Assembly (NCBI RefSeq): GCF_002269255.1
Contig: NZ_CP022825.1
Span: forward strand, 33,897 to 97,896
DNA: 64,000 nucleotides
Direction of reading: 5' to 3'
Source: Klebsiella quasivariicola
GTDB lineage: Bacteria; Pseudomonadota; Gammaproteobacteria; Enterobacterales; Enterobacteriaceae
This document shows, piece after piece, positions 39,300 through 48,810 of this stretch. Numbering within the stretch: position 1 is the stretch's first letter; each line of letters starts with the position of its first letter. Both the position numbers and the translations under genes were made by a program. Under the pieces are notes generated by a model that was given only the letters and a program-made list of their open reading frames with translations, searched no databases and was not told where the DNA came from.

Positions 39300-41251
39300 A
39301 GACGGTTATTTCCGTGCTGACCGCGCATTTTTTTGTCCTGGGCACCTTCATCTGGCTGGCATCCCCCGCCTGCGCTGACAGTGGAGGCGACTATAAAGCC
39401 GGCTCGGATTTTGCGAAACAGGTGCAGGGCAATGGTCTGAACTCACTGAAAAATTTCAGTGGTGAGCAAAACCTGCCGGGGTATACCGCCAACCCGGATC
39501 AGACAAAATACTACGGCGGCGTCACTGCCAGCGGAGACAGCTCCCTGAAAAGCGATTCAGCCCTGGAGTTCAGCCAGGGGGATACCGGCAAAACGATTAC
39601 GGAGTCGTTCACGAACCGGCCACCGGATCAGATATCTCAGGATGCGCCGTTTATTCAGGCCGCAAAGGATACCGAATCCCGTGCCGACAGCATTGTCGGT
39701 GATACCGGACAGTCCTGTACCGCCCAGGTTGTGAACCGAAGCGAGTTCACAAACCATACCTGCGAACGTGATCTGCAGGTGGAAAATTTTTGCACACGGG
39801 AAGCGACCCTGAAGGATAACGCCACCACGCAGAAAGTTAACCGAACCTATCAGCAGGTGGTGACGCTGAATTATGCCCGGAGTACCCGGCAATGGAGTGG
39901 CAACCTGACGATCCCGACCAGTGGTCGTCTTCTGAATGCCTCGGTGGATGGTGAGCCTCTGGTGATCCCCTGGATTGAAGAATGCGACGCCGAAGGGAAG
40001 GTGCGGGATAGCTGCAAGAGTGCCGTCAGTGAAAACCTGACCCTCTTTGAGCGAACGTTCCCCATTGATGTGATCAGCTGGCCACGATCAGAATCGATAT
40101 GTTCAGGCGGCCAGAACACGCATTGTACGAAATATACCTATGACGGGAAGGGGAAGATTCATCAGTCGTTTGGTGTGGACAAAGTGGTCACTGCAGGGCA
40201 GAACTTTGCTGTAAGCAAAATATCACGAACCGTATCATCGGCCAGCCAGAAACCCGTACAGGTCACGGTCACCCTGGTGATGGAGGAAACCGAAACCGTC
40301 TACGCGCCTGAAGTCGTCTGGGTTGAAAGCTGTCCGTTCAGTAAGGATGAAGGGACAAAAACGGGCGAGGAATGTATCAGCCCGGGAGGAACGCGAACCA
40401 TCACCCTCGGAGGCAGGGATTACTCGTTCACGGAAGCCTGCTGGAAATATAAGGACACCTGGCTCACGCAGCCGGCGGACTATGGCTCCTGTGAAAGCCT
40501 GATGAAAAATACGGCCTGCACCCTGTCATCCCGCCAGTGTGCCTTCTCCGGCGAAGACGGAACCTGCCTGCATGAGTATGCGACATATTCCTGTGAAACC
40601 AGGACGAGCGGGAAACAGATGGTTTGTGGCGGGGATGTGTTCTGCCTCGATGGGGAGTGTGACAAAGCCACGTCCGGGAAGAGCAACGACTTTGGCCAGG
40701 CCGTGTCTGAGCTGGCAGCGCTGGCGGCTGCAGGGAAGGATGTCGCGGCACTGAACGGGGTGGATGTCAGGGCCTTCACGGGAAAAGCGAAATACTGCAA
40801 AAAATTCGCGGCTGGCTTCAGTAACTGCTGCAAAGACGGCGGCTGGGGCCAGGATGTGGGGCTGGCACGCTGCAGCAGCGAGGAAAAGGCGCTGGCCAAA
40901 GCGAAAAAAGACAAGCTGACGGTCAGTATCGGGGAGTTCTGCTCTAAAAAGGTTCTGGGTATTTGCCTGGAGAAAAAAAGGAGCTATTGCCAGTTCGACT
41001 CAAAACTGGCGCAGATCGTTCAGCAGCAGGGCAGAAACGGCCAGCTTCATATCGGTTTTGGCGGCGCCAGCAGTCCTGACTGTCGGGGCATTACCGTCGC
41101 GGAACTCCAGGGGATTGATTTTAACGAGCTGGATTTCACAAACTTCATGGAGGATTTAATCAATAACCAGAAAATCCCGGATAACAGCGAACTGACCGAA
41201 AAAACAAAAGCGCGTATTAAAGAACTTCTCACGCAGTCTTCAGCAAAGTAA
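39296..41251 (+). CDS. traN: TraN outer-membrane mating-pair stabilisation protein
   Basis: 651 residues from the ATG at 39296, somewhat longer than F TraN (about 600). Signal peptide ending ASPACA, then a cysteine-rich protein: the conserved N-terminal part, a variable tip domain (about 140-330, with CTREATLKDNATTQ and IEECDAEGKVRDSCK), and a C-terminal conserved Cys-rich half (SRQCAFSGEDGTCLHEYATY, FSNCCKDGGWGQDVG). The tip contacts a recipient porin (OmpA or OmpK36/OmpC-type, depending on allele); the type cannot be assigned by eye. Confidence 0.96.
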   Translation: MKTVISVLTAHFFVLGTFIWLASPACADSGGDYKAGSDFAKQVQGNGLNSLKNFSGEQNLPGYTANPDQTKYYGGVTASGDSSLKSDSALEFSQGDTGKTITESFTNRPPDQISQDAPFIQAAKDTESRADSIVGDTGQSCTAQVVNRSEFTNHTCERDLQVENFCTREATLKDNATTQKVNRTYQQVVTLNYARSTRQWSGNLTIPTSGRLLNASVDGEPLVIPWIEECDAEGKVRDSCKSAVSENLTLFERTFPIDVISWPRSESICSGGQNTHCTKYTYDGKGKIHQSFGVDKVVTAGQNFAVSKISRTVSSASQKPVQVTVTLVMEETETVYAPEVVWVESCPFSKDEGTKTGEECISPGGTRTITLGGRDYSFTEACWKYKDTWLTQPADYGSCESLMKNTACTLSSRQCAFSGEDGTCLHEYATYSCETRTSGKQMVCGGDVFCLDGECDKATSGKSNDFGQAVSELAALAAAGKDVAALNGVDVRAFTGKAKYCKKFAAGFSNCCKDGGWGQDVGLARCSSEEKALAKAKKDKLTVSIGEFCSKKVLGICLEKKRSYCQFDSKLAQIVQQQGRNGQLHIGFGGASSPDCRGITVAELQGIDFNELDFTNFMEDLINNQKIPDNSELTEKTKARIKELLTQSSAK

Positions 41252-41283
41252 CTCTCCATTAATAACATATCAAAGGTGACTAA

Positions 41284-41565
41284 ATGGCTGCGTCCTTGAT
41301 GGTCGTTGTTTTGCTTGTGCTCTTTCTTTTCATTCCAGCCTGTATCGCCCTGTTCATGTCAGGCCGCAGTCTGCTCCTTATATTCCTGGGTGCCGTGGCG
41401 TGCCAGGCGGCTGTTGCCGTTGCGTTTGCAGGACTGTCTGCCCGGGGCTGGTCTGAGTCGATGGGGATGGGGGCGGCATCACTCATTTTTTACGTTATCG
41501 GGCTGCACAAGGCTGACGGTGTAAAACAGAATACTCATAACGGGAGAGAAAAGAATGAAAGTTAA
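41284..41565 (+). CDS. Membrane protein at the trbE position
   Basis: 93 residues. Two to three hydrophobic helices (LMVVVLLVLFLFIPACIALF, LLLIFLGAVACQAAVAVAF, GAASLIFYVIG) and a charged C-terminus. F has the small membrane protein TrbE between traN and traF; this gene holds that place, but homology was not shown. The next gene overlaps its end by 11 bases. Confidence 0.68.
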   Translation: MAASLMVVVLLVLFLFIPACIALFMSGRSLLLIFLGAVACQAAVAVAFAGLSARGWSESMGMGAASLIFYVIGLHKADGVKQNTHNGREKNES

Positions 41566-41782
41566 TTTTCACAAACATCCTGCCGTCGATTTTTCTCTGA
41601 GACTGACGCTGACGGTAATTATCATATCTCCGGTGATTTATTTCTCCTGGGATGCCGTCAAAGGGACATCGGGGAGTGATTATGTTGAGAGTGTGGTCTT
41701 TATTCTCTGCATGGGCGGTGTCGGGCTTATGAATTATCTGTTTTTTTCGGCGCTGACCAGACTTTTACAGAAGGGAAAATAA
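41555..41782 (+). CDS. Small membrane protein, unknown
   Basis: 75 residues; two membrane helices (LTLTVIIISPVIYFSW, VVFILCMGGVGLMNYLFF). It overlaps the gene before. Absent from the F map at this place as far as remembered. Function unknown. Confidence 0.6.
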   Translation: MKVNFHKHPAVDFSLRLTLTVIIISPVIYFSWDAVKGTSGSDYVESVVFILCMGGVGLMNYLFFSALTRLLQKGK

Positions 41783-41792
41783 AGGAGCAGGG

Positions 41793-42119
41793 ATGGAAGA
41801 GAGAAAATCGTATGGAATGGTGGTGCTGTTTGTCAGCGTGTTTGTTGTTTTTCTGGTGAGCATTATGTCGTACAGCCTGTGGCGGGACAGACAGGTTAAC
41901 GCATTTATGACCACCAACCGGGCCTGGGGGATCCAGTGCGACACTGTTTCTCAGGCCGCGTGGGTGGTCAGGGACGGGGAGCGGGTGGACCTTCAGATAA
42001 ATCATCTGCCTCTGTACTGCAGCGGTTACCGCTTTGAAGCCCGTGATGATGCAGGAAAGATACAGCGCCAGCTCGATAAATACAGTGTCTATCAGCATCT
42101 GTCACGCCAGTCGCAATAA
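41793..42119 (+). CDS. Membrane-anchored Cys-pair protein, unknown
   Basis: 108 residues. One membrane helix (MVVLFVSVFVVFLVSIMSYS), then an external domain with two cysteines 26 residues apart (GIQCDTVSQAAW, PLYCSGYRFEA). The layout recalls the proteins at 31849 and 32760, but the HW-DC motif is not conserved. Between the trbE-position gene and traF. Function unknown. Confidence 0.6.
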   Translation: MEERKSYGMVVLFVSVFVVFLVSIMSYSLWRDRQVNAFMTTNRAWGIQCDTVSQAAWVVRDGERVDLQINHLPLYCSGYRFEARDDAGKIQRQLDKYSVYQHLSRQSQ

Positions 42120-42139
42120 TTCATAAAAGGGTATTTGCC

Positions 42140-42892
42140 ATGCGAACAATACATGCCGCCATGCTGGCGGGGTGCCTTTGCTGCGCCCTGATGCCGGCTT
42201 TCGCCAAAGACGCGGGCTGGCAGTGGTACAACGAGAAACTGAAGCCCCGTGATGAGGACAGGAAAGCCGTACCAGCGGCACCACCGCCGCAAATGGATAT
42301 TCTGGAGAAACTCGCCACACTCCAGGCGGCCACCAAACGGTCGTTGTACGAAGCCATTCTGTATCCATCGTCTGAAAACTTCGTGAAGTATTTCCGGCTG
42401 CAGAACTACTGGACGCAGCAGGCAGGTTTGTTCTCGATGAGTGCGAAGAAAGCGATGCTGGAAAACCCCGAACTCGATTACAACCTGCAGTACAGCCACT
42501 ACAACGGCACGGTAAAAAACCAGCTCGCTGCCGACTATGCCGAACAGCGCCGGGCTATCTCGACCCTCGCACAGCATTTTGGCCTGATGTTCTTCTACCG
42601 GGGCCGGGAAGCGATCGATGGCCAGCTGGTCCAGGTGATTAAAAATTTTCGCGAAACCTATGGCCTGAGCGTGATACCGGTGTCGGTTGACGGAGTGATT
42701 AACCCCATGCTGCCCGACAGCCGGACGGACCAGGGCCAGGCAGAGCAGCTTGGCGTGAAGTTCTTCCCCGCGATGATGCTGGTTAACCCGAAAAGTGGCC
42801 AGGTGAAGCCTCTCAGTTACGGCTTTATCAGTCAGGACGACCTGGCGAAACAGTTCCTCTATGTCTCCAGCGACTTTAAACCAAACTTTTGA
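42140..42892 (+). CDS. traF: TraF periplasmic pilus assembly protein
   Basis: 250 residues. Signal peptide (MLAGCLCCALMPAFA), then GWQWYNEKLKP and a C-terminal thioredoxin-like fold in which the usual CXXC is replaced (FFYRGREAIDGQLVQV), as in F TraF. It supports pilus assembly and interacts with TraH and other periplasmic proteins. Confidence 0.95.
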   Translation: MRTIHAAMLAGCLCCALMPAFAKDAGWQWYNEKLKPRDEDRKAVPAAPPPQMDILEKLATLQAATKRSLYEAILYPSSENFVKYFRLQNYWTQQAGLFSMSAKKAMLENPELDYNLQYSHYNGTVKNQLAADYAEQRRAISTLAQHFGLMFFYRGREAIDGQLVQVIKNFRETYGLSVIPVSVDGVINPMLPDSRTDQGQAEQLGVKFFPAMMLVNPKSGQVKPLSYGFISQDDLAKQFLYVSSDFKPNF

Positions 42893-42893
42893 G

Positions 42894-43247
42894 ATGCTTA
42901 TGCATTATGTCACAACGGTATATATTGCTGCGTTCCTGGCTATTCTGTTTGTCACGTTAACTGGATATATATTTGCTCGTAATATTAACGTTTCAGAGTA
43001 TTTCAGGTGCACATTCGTTGTCATACTCATACAAAGTATTTTCATTGGTTATGTGGCAAAGCAGGGTGTGGCCTGGGACGTAGTATCATTTATGGCTGCC
43101 AGTATTCAGTGTTGCGCGCCTGTACAGACCATGTTTATTCATCGGGCCATTTATACCCGACAGGCTAGTAAGGTGATATTCAGAGTTTGTATTATGGCTG
43201 GAATGCCATTGCTTGCGTGGTTGTCGATAGTGTTGAGGCTTCAGTGA
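42894..43247 (+). CDS. Membrane protein at the trbA position
   Basis: 117 residues from the ATG at 42894 (another in-frame ATG two codons on). Three to four hydrophobic helices (VYIAAFLAILFVTLTGYIF, CTFVVILIQSIFIGYV, IMAGMPLLAWLSIVL). F carries TrbA here; similarity beyond position and topology was not established. A+T-rich relative to traF. Confidence 0.62.
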   Translation: MLMHYVTTVYIAAFLAILFVTLTGYIFARNINVSEYFRCTFVVILIQSIFIGYVAKQGVAWDVVSFMAASIQCCAPVQTMFIHRAIYTRQASKVIFRVCIMAGMPLLAWLSIVLRLQ

Positions 43248-43346
43248 AAGTTATTTTTGTGAATGTCTCATGGGCTTTTGTTAATAAATTCACATGCACA
43301 CGAAAACCATATTATGAATATGAACTAAGAAAGTAGATGAGGATAT

Positions 43347-43586
43347 ATGCGAAAGATTCGTTTTCCGGATTTAGATATCACCGGGATGTGGGTGCTGGCC
43401 GTGGGCGTGTTTTTCCACCTGATAGCCCGGCTTGTCAGAAAGCAGCCTGAGCTGGCCGTCCAGGCCGGGGAAATCTTCGGGCTGGGAATGGTGGTGTTCG
43501 GGGGATACCGCATTCTTAACGCCCTGATTGCTGAAGCCGAAAAAGAGGAGAAAGCTTGTGAAAAGCAGCCTGAAGAACATCGCTAA
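43347..43586 (+). CDS. traQ: TraQ propilin chaperone
   Basis: 79 residues. PDLDITGMWVLAVGVFFHLI, then RLVRKQPELAVQAGEI and GGYRILNALIAEAEKEE, matching F TraQ (RLDITGMWVFSLGVWFH) from memory. An inner-membrane protein needed to insert TraA propilin. It overlaps trbB by 29 bases. Confidence 0.92.
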   Translation: MRKIRFPDLDITGMWVLAVGVFFHLIARLVRKQPELAVQAGEIFGLGMVVFGGYRILNALIAEAEKEEKACEKQPEEHR

Positions 43587-44115
43587 GACGCCGCTGGCGG
43601 CGCTGGCTCTTTCCCTTGCTCTGGCCGGACTGGCACAGGCGGGCACGCTCGATGAGGTGAAGTCGCTCTGGGATCCGCGGGGAATCTCCGGTACTGAAAC
43701 GGCTTCCCCGCAGAGCGACACTCCCCAGGCGGTGAGCGGGGCATCTCAGCCACGCTGGTTACGACTCAGCAACGGAAAGCAGGTGGACCTGCGCGACTGG
43801 AAAGTGGTGCTGTTCATGCAGGGACACTGTCCCTACTGTCATAAGTTTGACCCGGTACTGAAGCAGCTGGCCGGACAGTATGGCTTCTCCGTGTTCTCTT
43901 ACACCATTGACGGACAGGGTGATGACGCGTTTCCTGAGGCGCTGCCGGCGCCTCCTGACGTGATGCAGACCTTTTTCCCCAATATCCCGGTGGCCACCCC
44001 GACCACGTTTCTGGTCAACGTGAACACCCTGGCAGCGTACCCGATCCTGCAGGGCGCCACGGATGCACAGGGCTTTATGGCCAGAGTGGATACGGTATTT
44101 CAGATGATGCACTGA
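43558..44115 (+). CDS. trbB: TrbB periplasmic disulphide isomerase
   Basis: 185 residues from a GTG at 43558; the longer ATG frame lies inside traQ. Signal peptide (AALALSLALAGLAQA), then a DsbC/thioredoxin-like domain with the redox motif CPYC (MQGHCPYCHKFDP). It isomerises disulphides in Cys-rich transfer proteins such as TraU, TraN and TraH. Confidence 0.94.
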   Translation: MKSSLKNIAKTPLAALALSLALAGLAQAGTLDEVKSLWDPRGISGTETASPQSDTPQAVSGASQPRWLRLSNGKQVDLRDWKVVLFMQGHCPYCHKFDPVLKQLAGQYGFSVFSYTIDGQGDDAFPEALPAPPDVMQTFFPNIPVATPTTFLVNVNTLAAYPILQGATDAQGFMARVDTVFQMMH

Positions 44116-44160
44116 GTCTCTGTTATATCCGGTCTTAGCAAGTGATTAAGGAAAATAGCC

Positions 44161-44604
44161 ATGAACAAATATATACGTTCGACGGGACTGTATGCGTTTT
44201 TATTTCCAGCCAGTTTAAAAGCACCCGGACAGACAGCAGCAGAAAAAATAGAAAAACTGAAGCCGGAATTTATCCACCGGGAAAGGCGTCTGGAAATCTA
44301 TCTGGAATTATTCATTGTGTTTCTCACTGCAGGTGCTTTGCTGTTTTGGATAATGAGATTTTTATTTAATCTCTGCGTGGCTGACTGGATAGCCAGCGGT
44401 GACCTGCGAGTAAAAGACCTGTGGAATATTATGATGTACGCCATCCCTTATGCGCTGATGGCTGTTGGGGTGGGGTTCTTTGTTGCCGGAGTGACATTAG
44501 CGATCCGCAATTTTTTCAGTTATCACCTTAAGACCCTTTTTATTCTGAGAAATGACAGAGTTAAAAAAAATGCTGTGCGTAATGGAGGACAGGATGCGAA
44601 TTAA
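44161..44604 (+). CDS. Membrane protein at the trbF position
   Basis: 147 residues. Basic N-terminus, two membrane helices (YLELFIVFLTAGALLFWIM and YALMAVGVGFFVAGVTLAI) and a basic C-terminus. F places TrbJ and TrbF between trbB and traH; this gene takes that place, but homology was not proved. Its end overlaps the traH start by 11 bases. Confidence 0.65.
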   Translation: MNKYIRSTGLYAFLFPASLKAPGQTAAEKIEKLKPEFIHRERRLEIYLELFIVFLTAGALLFWIMRFLFNLCVADWIASGDLRVKDLWNIMMYAIPYALMAVGVGFFVAGVTLAIRNFFSYHLKTLFILRNDRVKKNAVRNGGQDAN

Positions 44605-45961
44605 ACTTCTGTCACTCTTCTGCGGTGCCGCGCTTGGCCTGTCATTTAGTGCCGCCGCCGACGTGAATGGCGACATGAACCAATTCTTCAATAAGCTTGG
44701 CTTTGCGTCCAATACCAGCCAGCCGCAGGTCTGGCAGGGACAGGCGGCGGGTTACGCCTCCGGCGGTTCGCTGTATGCCAGAACGCAGGTGAAAACGATC
44801 CAGCTGGTCAGCATGACCCTGCCGGATATTAACGCCGGCTGCGGCGGCATCGATGCGTACCTGGGGTCGTTCTCATTTATCAACAGCGAGCAGCTGCAGC
44901 GCTTCGGCAAACAAATTATGTCCAACGCCGCGGGCTACTTCTTTGACCTTGCCCTGCAGACCACGGTTCCGGAGATCAAAACTGCCAAAGACTTCCTGCA
45001 GAAGATGGCCAGCGACATCAACAGCATGAACCTCAGCTCCTGCCAGGCCGCTCAGGGCATTGTGGGCGGTCTGTTTCCACGGACCCAGGTGGCGCAGCAA
45101 AAGGTCTGCCAGGACATTGCCGGCGAGAGCAACATTTTTGCGGACTGGGCGGCTTCCCGTCAGGGCTGTTCGGTGGGGGGGCAGATGGACAAAGTGCAGG
45201 ATAAAGCCAGCGATAAGGACAAGGAGCGTGTGATGAAGAACATCAACATTATGTGGGATGCCCTGTCCAAAAACCGGCTCTTTGACGGCAATAAGGAGCT
45301 GAAGGAGTTTGTGATGACCCTGACCGGGACGCTGATTTTTGGTGAGAACAGTGAGATCACGCCGCTGCCAGCACGCACCACTGACCAGGACCTGATTAAA
45401 GCCATGATGGAGGGCGGCACGGCTAAAATCTACCACTGCAATGATTCAGAGAAGTGCCTGAAGGTGGTGGCAGATGCGACGGTCACCATTGCCGCCGACA
45501 AGGCGCTCAAGAGCCAGATTTCGACACTTCTGAGCAGTATTCAGAGCAAGGCGGTAATGGACCAGGCCCTGACGGAGCAGGAGAAGGGCTTTATCTCCAG
45601 CACGACCATCCCGGTGTTCAAATATCTTGTCGACCCGCAGATGCTGGGTATCTCAAACACGCTGATTTATCAGCTGACGGACTATATCGGCTACGACATT
45701 CTCCTGCAGTACATTCAGGAGCTGATACAGCAGGCTCGTGCGATGGTCTCAACCGGGAATTACCCGCAGTCGACAATGGATTTAATCCTCGAAAACCTGA
45801 ATCAGGCGAGTGTGCAGATTGCCGCCTTTCAGGCGCGGGTACAGGTCCAGCAGGATGCGATGCTGGTTGTTGACCGGCAGATGAGCTATATGCGCCAGCA
45901 GGTCTCCGCCCGCATGATGACCCGCTACCAGAATAACTATCATTTCGGAGGGAGCCTCTGA
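44594..45961 (+). CDS. traH: TraH pilus assembly protein
   Basis: 455 residues from the ATG at 44594, after AATGGAGGACAGG. Signal peptide (LLSLFCGAALGLSFSAAA), then ADVNGDMNQFFNKLGFASN, YASGGSLYARTQVKTIQL, INAGCGGIDAYLGSFSFIN, all typical of TraH. Periplasmic/outer-membrane, with TraF, U and W. Its last base is the first of the traG ATG. Confidence 0.96.
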   Translation: MRIKLLSLFCGAALGLSFSAAADVNGDMNQFFNKLGFASNTSQPQVWQGQAAGYASGGSLYARTQVKTIQLVSMTLPDINAGCGGIDAYLGSFSFINSEQLQRFGKQIMSNAAGYFFDLALQTTVPEIKTAKDFLQKMASDINSMNLSSCQAAQGIVGGLFPRTQVAQQKVCQDIAGESNIFADWAASRQGCSVGGQMDKVQDKASDKDKERVMKNINIMWDALSKNRLFDGNKELKEFVMTLTGTLIFGENSEITPLPARTTDQDLIKAMMEGGTAKIYHCNDSEKCLKVVADATVTIAADKALKSQISTLLSSIQSKAVMDQALTEQEKGFISSTTIPVFKYLVDPQMLGISNTLIYQLTDYIGYDILLQYIQELIQQARAMVSTGNYPQSTMDLILENLNQASVQIAAFQARVQVQQDAMLVVDRQMSYMRQQVSARMMTRYQNNYHFGGSL

Positions 45962-48810
45962 TGACGCCACTTGAAATCTACACCATCGCCGGAGGCGACT
46001 GGCTGCGGGGTAATCTCAATGCCATCGCGGCGTTCATGGGGACCGCCACCTGGTCGTCTATTGAGAAAATGTGCATCGCGTTTTCGGTGTTGATTGTCGC
46101 CGTCAGCTGGGTGAAAAAACACAACATCATGGACCTCCTCGGCTGGGTGTTCTCCCTGACCCTGGTCTCGATGCTGGTCGTCATCCGCACGCCTGTGCAG
46201 ATAATCGACTACAGCAACGTGGCGCAGGTCTACAAAGTGGATAATGTGCCGATTGGTCTGGCCATCCCGGCGTCGCTGAGTACGCGCGTCGGCAATGCCC
46301 TGGTGCAGAGCTACGAGATGATTTTCTCCCTGCCCGACAGTGTCACCTACAGTAAGACCGGCATGCTGTTTGGCGGAAACCTGGTGGCGAAAAGCACGGA
46401 TTTTGTTTCGCAGAACCCCGAAATCACCACGCTGTTCTCCGACTACGTGCAGAACTGCGTGATGGGTGACATCTTTCTCAATGGCAAATACACCCTTGAA
46501 GAGCTGATGAACTCGTCTGACCCGTACACGCTGGTGTTTTCGAATCCCAGCCCGCTGAGAGGGGTATTCGATAAAAACAACAAGTTCCAGACCTGTCTGG
46601 AGGCTTCACGTGATTTGAAGTCAGCGTTAGCGCTTGACTCTCAGACCGGCGGGAAAACCTGGAGTTATTATGTACGCCAGTTGTTTGGCGGCAAACCCAA
46701 TCCGGACCTGCTGTTCAGCCAGATGATTGGCGACAGTTACAGCTACTTCTACAGCTCAGGCCAGAGTGCCGGGCAGATTATCCGCCAGAATGTCACCATG
46801 AATGCGCTGCGTAACGGCATCCAGAGCTACGCGTCCCGCAGCGGCGACACAGCAAGCCTGGTGAACATCGCCAACACCACGTCGCTGGAAAAACAACGAC
46901 TGGCCCAGGCCACGATGGGGCATCAGGCACTGCGCTCACTGCCGATGATGCAGACGGTCATCATGGGCATCATGATTGGGATGTTCCCGATCATGATTAT
47001 GGCAGCAATGTTCAATATGATGACGTTGCAGGTCCTGAAAGGATACATGTTTGCCCTTATATGGCTGCAGTCCTGGCCACTGCTGTATGCCATCCTGAAC
47101 AGCGCAATGGCGTATTACGCCAGACAGAACGGTGTGCCGGTGGTGCTGTCTGAACTCTCTCAGGTGCAGCTGAAAAACTCAGATATTGCGACCACCGCCG
47201 GGTATATCTCGATGATGATACCGCCGCTCAGCTGGGCGATGATAAAAAGTATGGGGGCAGGGTTCTCCAGTGCTTACAGCCACTTTGCCTCCTCGGGACT
47301 CAGTTCGACGTCCCAGGCCTCATCCAGCGTCGTGGACGGCAATTACTCTTTTGCCAATATGCAAATGGAGAACGTCAGCGGCTACAGCTGGGGTACCAAC
47401 AGTTCGACCAGCTTCGGTCAGATGTCGCGGCAGCTGGGGAACGGTGGCACGGAGACGCAGACCGGGGACGGGACGACTATCTGGGATGCGCGCAGTTCTA
47501 AGCTACCGGTTGATATCAATGTCAGCCGGCAACTGGCCAGCGCGAACCAACAGATGGCACGTGAGTCAAATGTGCAGGCACAGAGTGCCCTGCATGGCTA
47601 TAACAGCAGCGTGACAAGTGCCTGGAACAGCCTGAAGCAGTTTGGCACAAATATGGGTACCAGTGCATCGACGACGAGTGGGGCCGATAATACTGAGTCT
47701 TCACAGGATTCAATGGCCAGAAGTAAAATGTGGAATGCGGTTGTTTCTAATGCGAAGGCCAATAACATCAGCAATGAAGAGTCATTCAATCAGTTGATGG
47801 AAGATTCTTCCAAAAGAGCTCAGTCATTCGATGCGCACGTATCAGGTAAACTCAGTTCGGGAGATCAGCTATTCGGTAAGCTGGGTAAATGGGGTACTGG
47901 ACTATCAGCTGAAGTCGGTGCTAAAGGCAGTGCAGGTTGGACTCATAACTCAGGAGATACGGATAGTATCGGATCTTCAGGTAGGCAGTCACATGACAGC
48001 CGTCATGATACCAGCAGTCAGGCGGCAAAAGACTTCAAGGAAGCATCGGATTACTTTACCAGCCGTAAAACTAGTACATCGGGTAATAGGACAGATAACA
48101 ATGCCAGCTCACGCGTTGACCAGTTTGCGGCATCGCTGTCGAGCGCGAAAAACAGCTATGACCAGTACACAAGCAGCCGGACTCGTAGCCATGAATATAG
48201 TGAGATGGCATCCCGTACAGAGAGCATGAGCGGCCAGATGAACGAGAACCTGACTCAGCAGTTTGCTCACTTTGTCCAACAGCGTTCTCCGCAGAATGCA
48301 GAAGTCATTCTGACCAACACAAGTTCACCAGAAGTCGCTGCGCAACGTGAGGCACTGGCGCGTGAATTCGTCAAAGCGCAGGTTGAACCAAAAGTTGATG
48401 GTGCTTATCAACAGGGCCGCGAAAGCATCGGTCAGAACATGTCCGGTGTATCAGGTGGTAGTGACCGTGGTTCGGTAATGGCCGACTACGGACATAATGC
48501 CGGCAATATCGAAGCTATGACACGAGATGCGGGGATTAAGGATAATGTGGGTCAGAAAGTGGATGGGATGATAGCGCAGAATAATCAACAGCATCAAGAA
48601 ACCCAGCAGGGGATAGAGCGTGATGGCAATGAGATTAGAAAACAGAATTCTGATCTCGAAAAACATCATAATACAGAGGGAAATAAGTTCGAAAATGAAT
48701 ATAATGAAAGAGCCAGCGTAGTGAAATCCTTACCCGGAGCTGACTCACCACGTGAGCTAGAGGCAAAGGCAGCCAAAATTCAAAAGGATTACATTGATGG
48801 GAAAAGGTGA
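45961..48810 (+). CDS. traG: TraG mating-pair stabilisation and entry-exclusion protein
   Basis: 949 residues. The N-terminal third carries several membrane helices (MEIYTIAGGDWLRGN region, VIMGIMIGMFPIMIMAAMF) needed for pilus assembly; a long Ser/Gln/Asn-rich periplasmic C-terminus (from about 470) serves mating-pair stabilisation and, in F, recognition of TraS in the recipient. The last 350 codons have lower G+C than the first part, consistent with a diversified exclusion-specificity end. It overlaps the traS-like gene. Confidence 0.96.
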   Translation: MTPLEIYTIAGGDWLRGNLNAIAAFMGTATWSSIEKMCIAFSVLIVAVSWVKKHNIMDLLGWVFSLTLVSMLVVIRTPVQIIDYSNVAQVYKVDNVPIGLAIPASLSTRVGNALVQSYEMIFSLPDSVTYSKTGMLFGGNLVAKSTDFVSQNPEITTLFSDYVQNCVMGDIFLNGKYTLEELMNSSDPYTLVFSNPSPLRGVFDKNNKFQTCLEASRDLKSALALDSQTGGKTWSYYVRQLFGGKPNPDLLFSQMIGDSYSYFYSSGQSAGQIIRQNVTMNALRNGIQSYASRSGDTASLVNIANTTSLEKQRLAQATMGHQALRSLPMMQTVIMGIMIGMFPIMIMAAMFNMMTLQVLKGYMFALIWLQSWPLLYAILNSAMAYYARQNGVPVVLSELSQVQLKNSDIATTAGYISMMIPPLSWAMIKSMGAGFSSAYSHFASSGLSSTSQASSSVVDGNYSFANMQMENVSGYSWGTNSSTSFGQMSRQLGNGGTETQTGDGTTIWDARSSKLPVDINVSRQLASANQQMARESNVQAQSALHGYNSSVTSAWNSLKQFGTNMGTSASTTSGADNTESSQDSMARSKMWNAVVSNAKANNISNEESFNQLMEDSSKRAQSFDAHVSGKLSSGDQLFGKLGKWGTGLSAEVGAKGSAGWTHNSGDTDSIGSSGRQSHDSRHDTSSQAAKDFKEASDYFTSRKTSTSGNRTDNNASSRVDQFAASLSSAKNSYDQYTSSRTRSHEYSEMASRTESMSGQMNENLTQQFAHFVQQRSPQNAEVILTNTSSPEVAAQREALAREFVKAQVEPKVDGAYQQGRESIGQNMSGVSGGSDRGSVMADYGHNAGNIEAMTRDAGIKDNVGQKVDGMIAQNNQQHQETQQGIERDGNEIRKQNSDLEKHHNTEGNKFENEYNERASVVKSLPGADSPRELEAKAAKIQKDYIDGKR

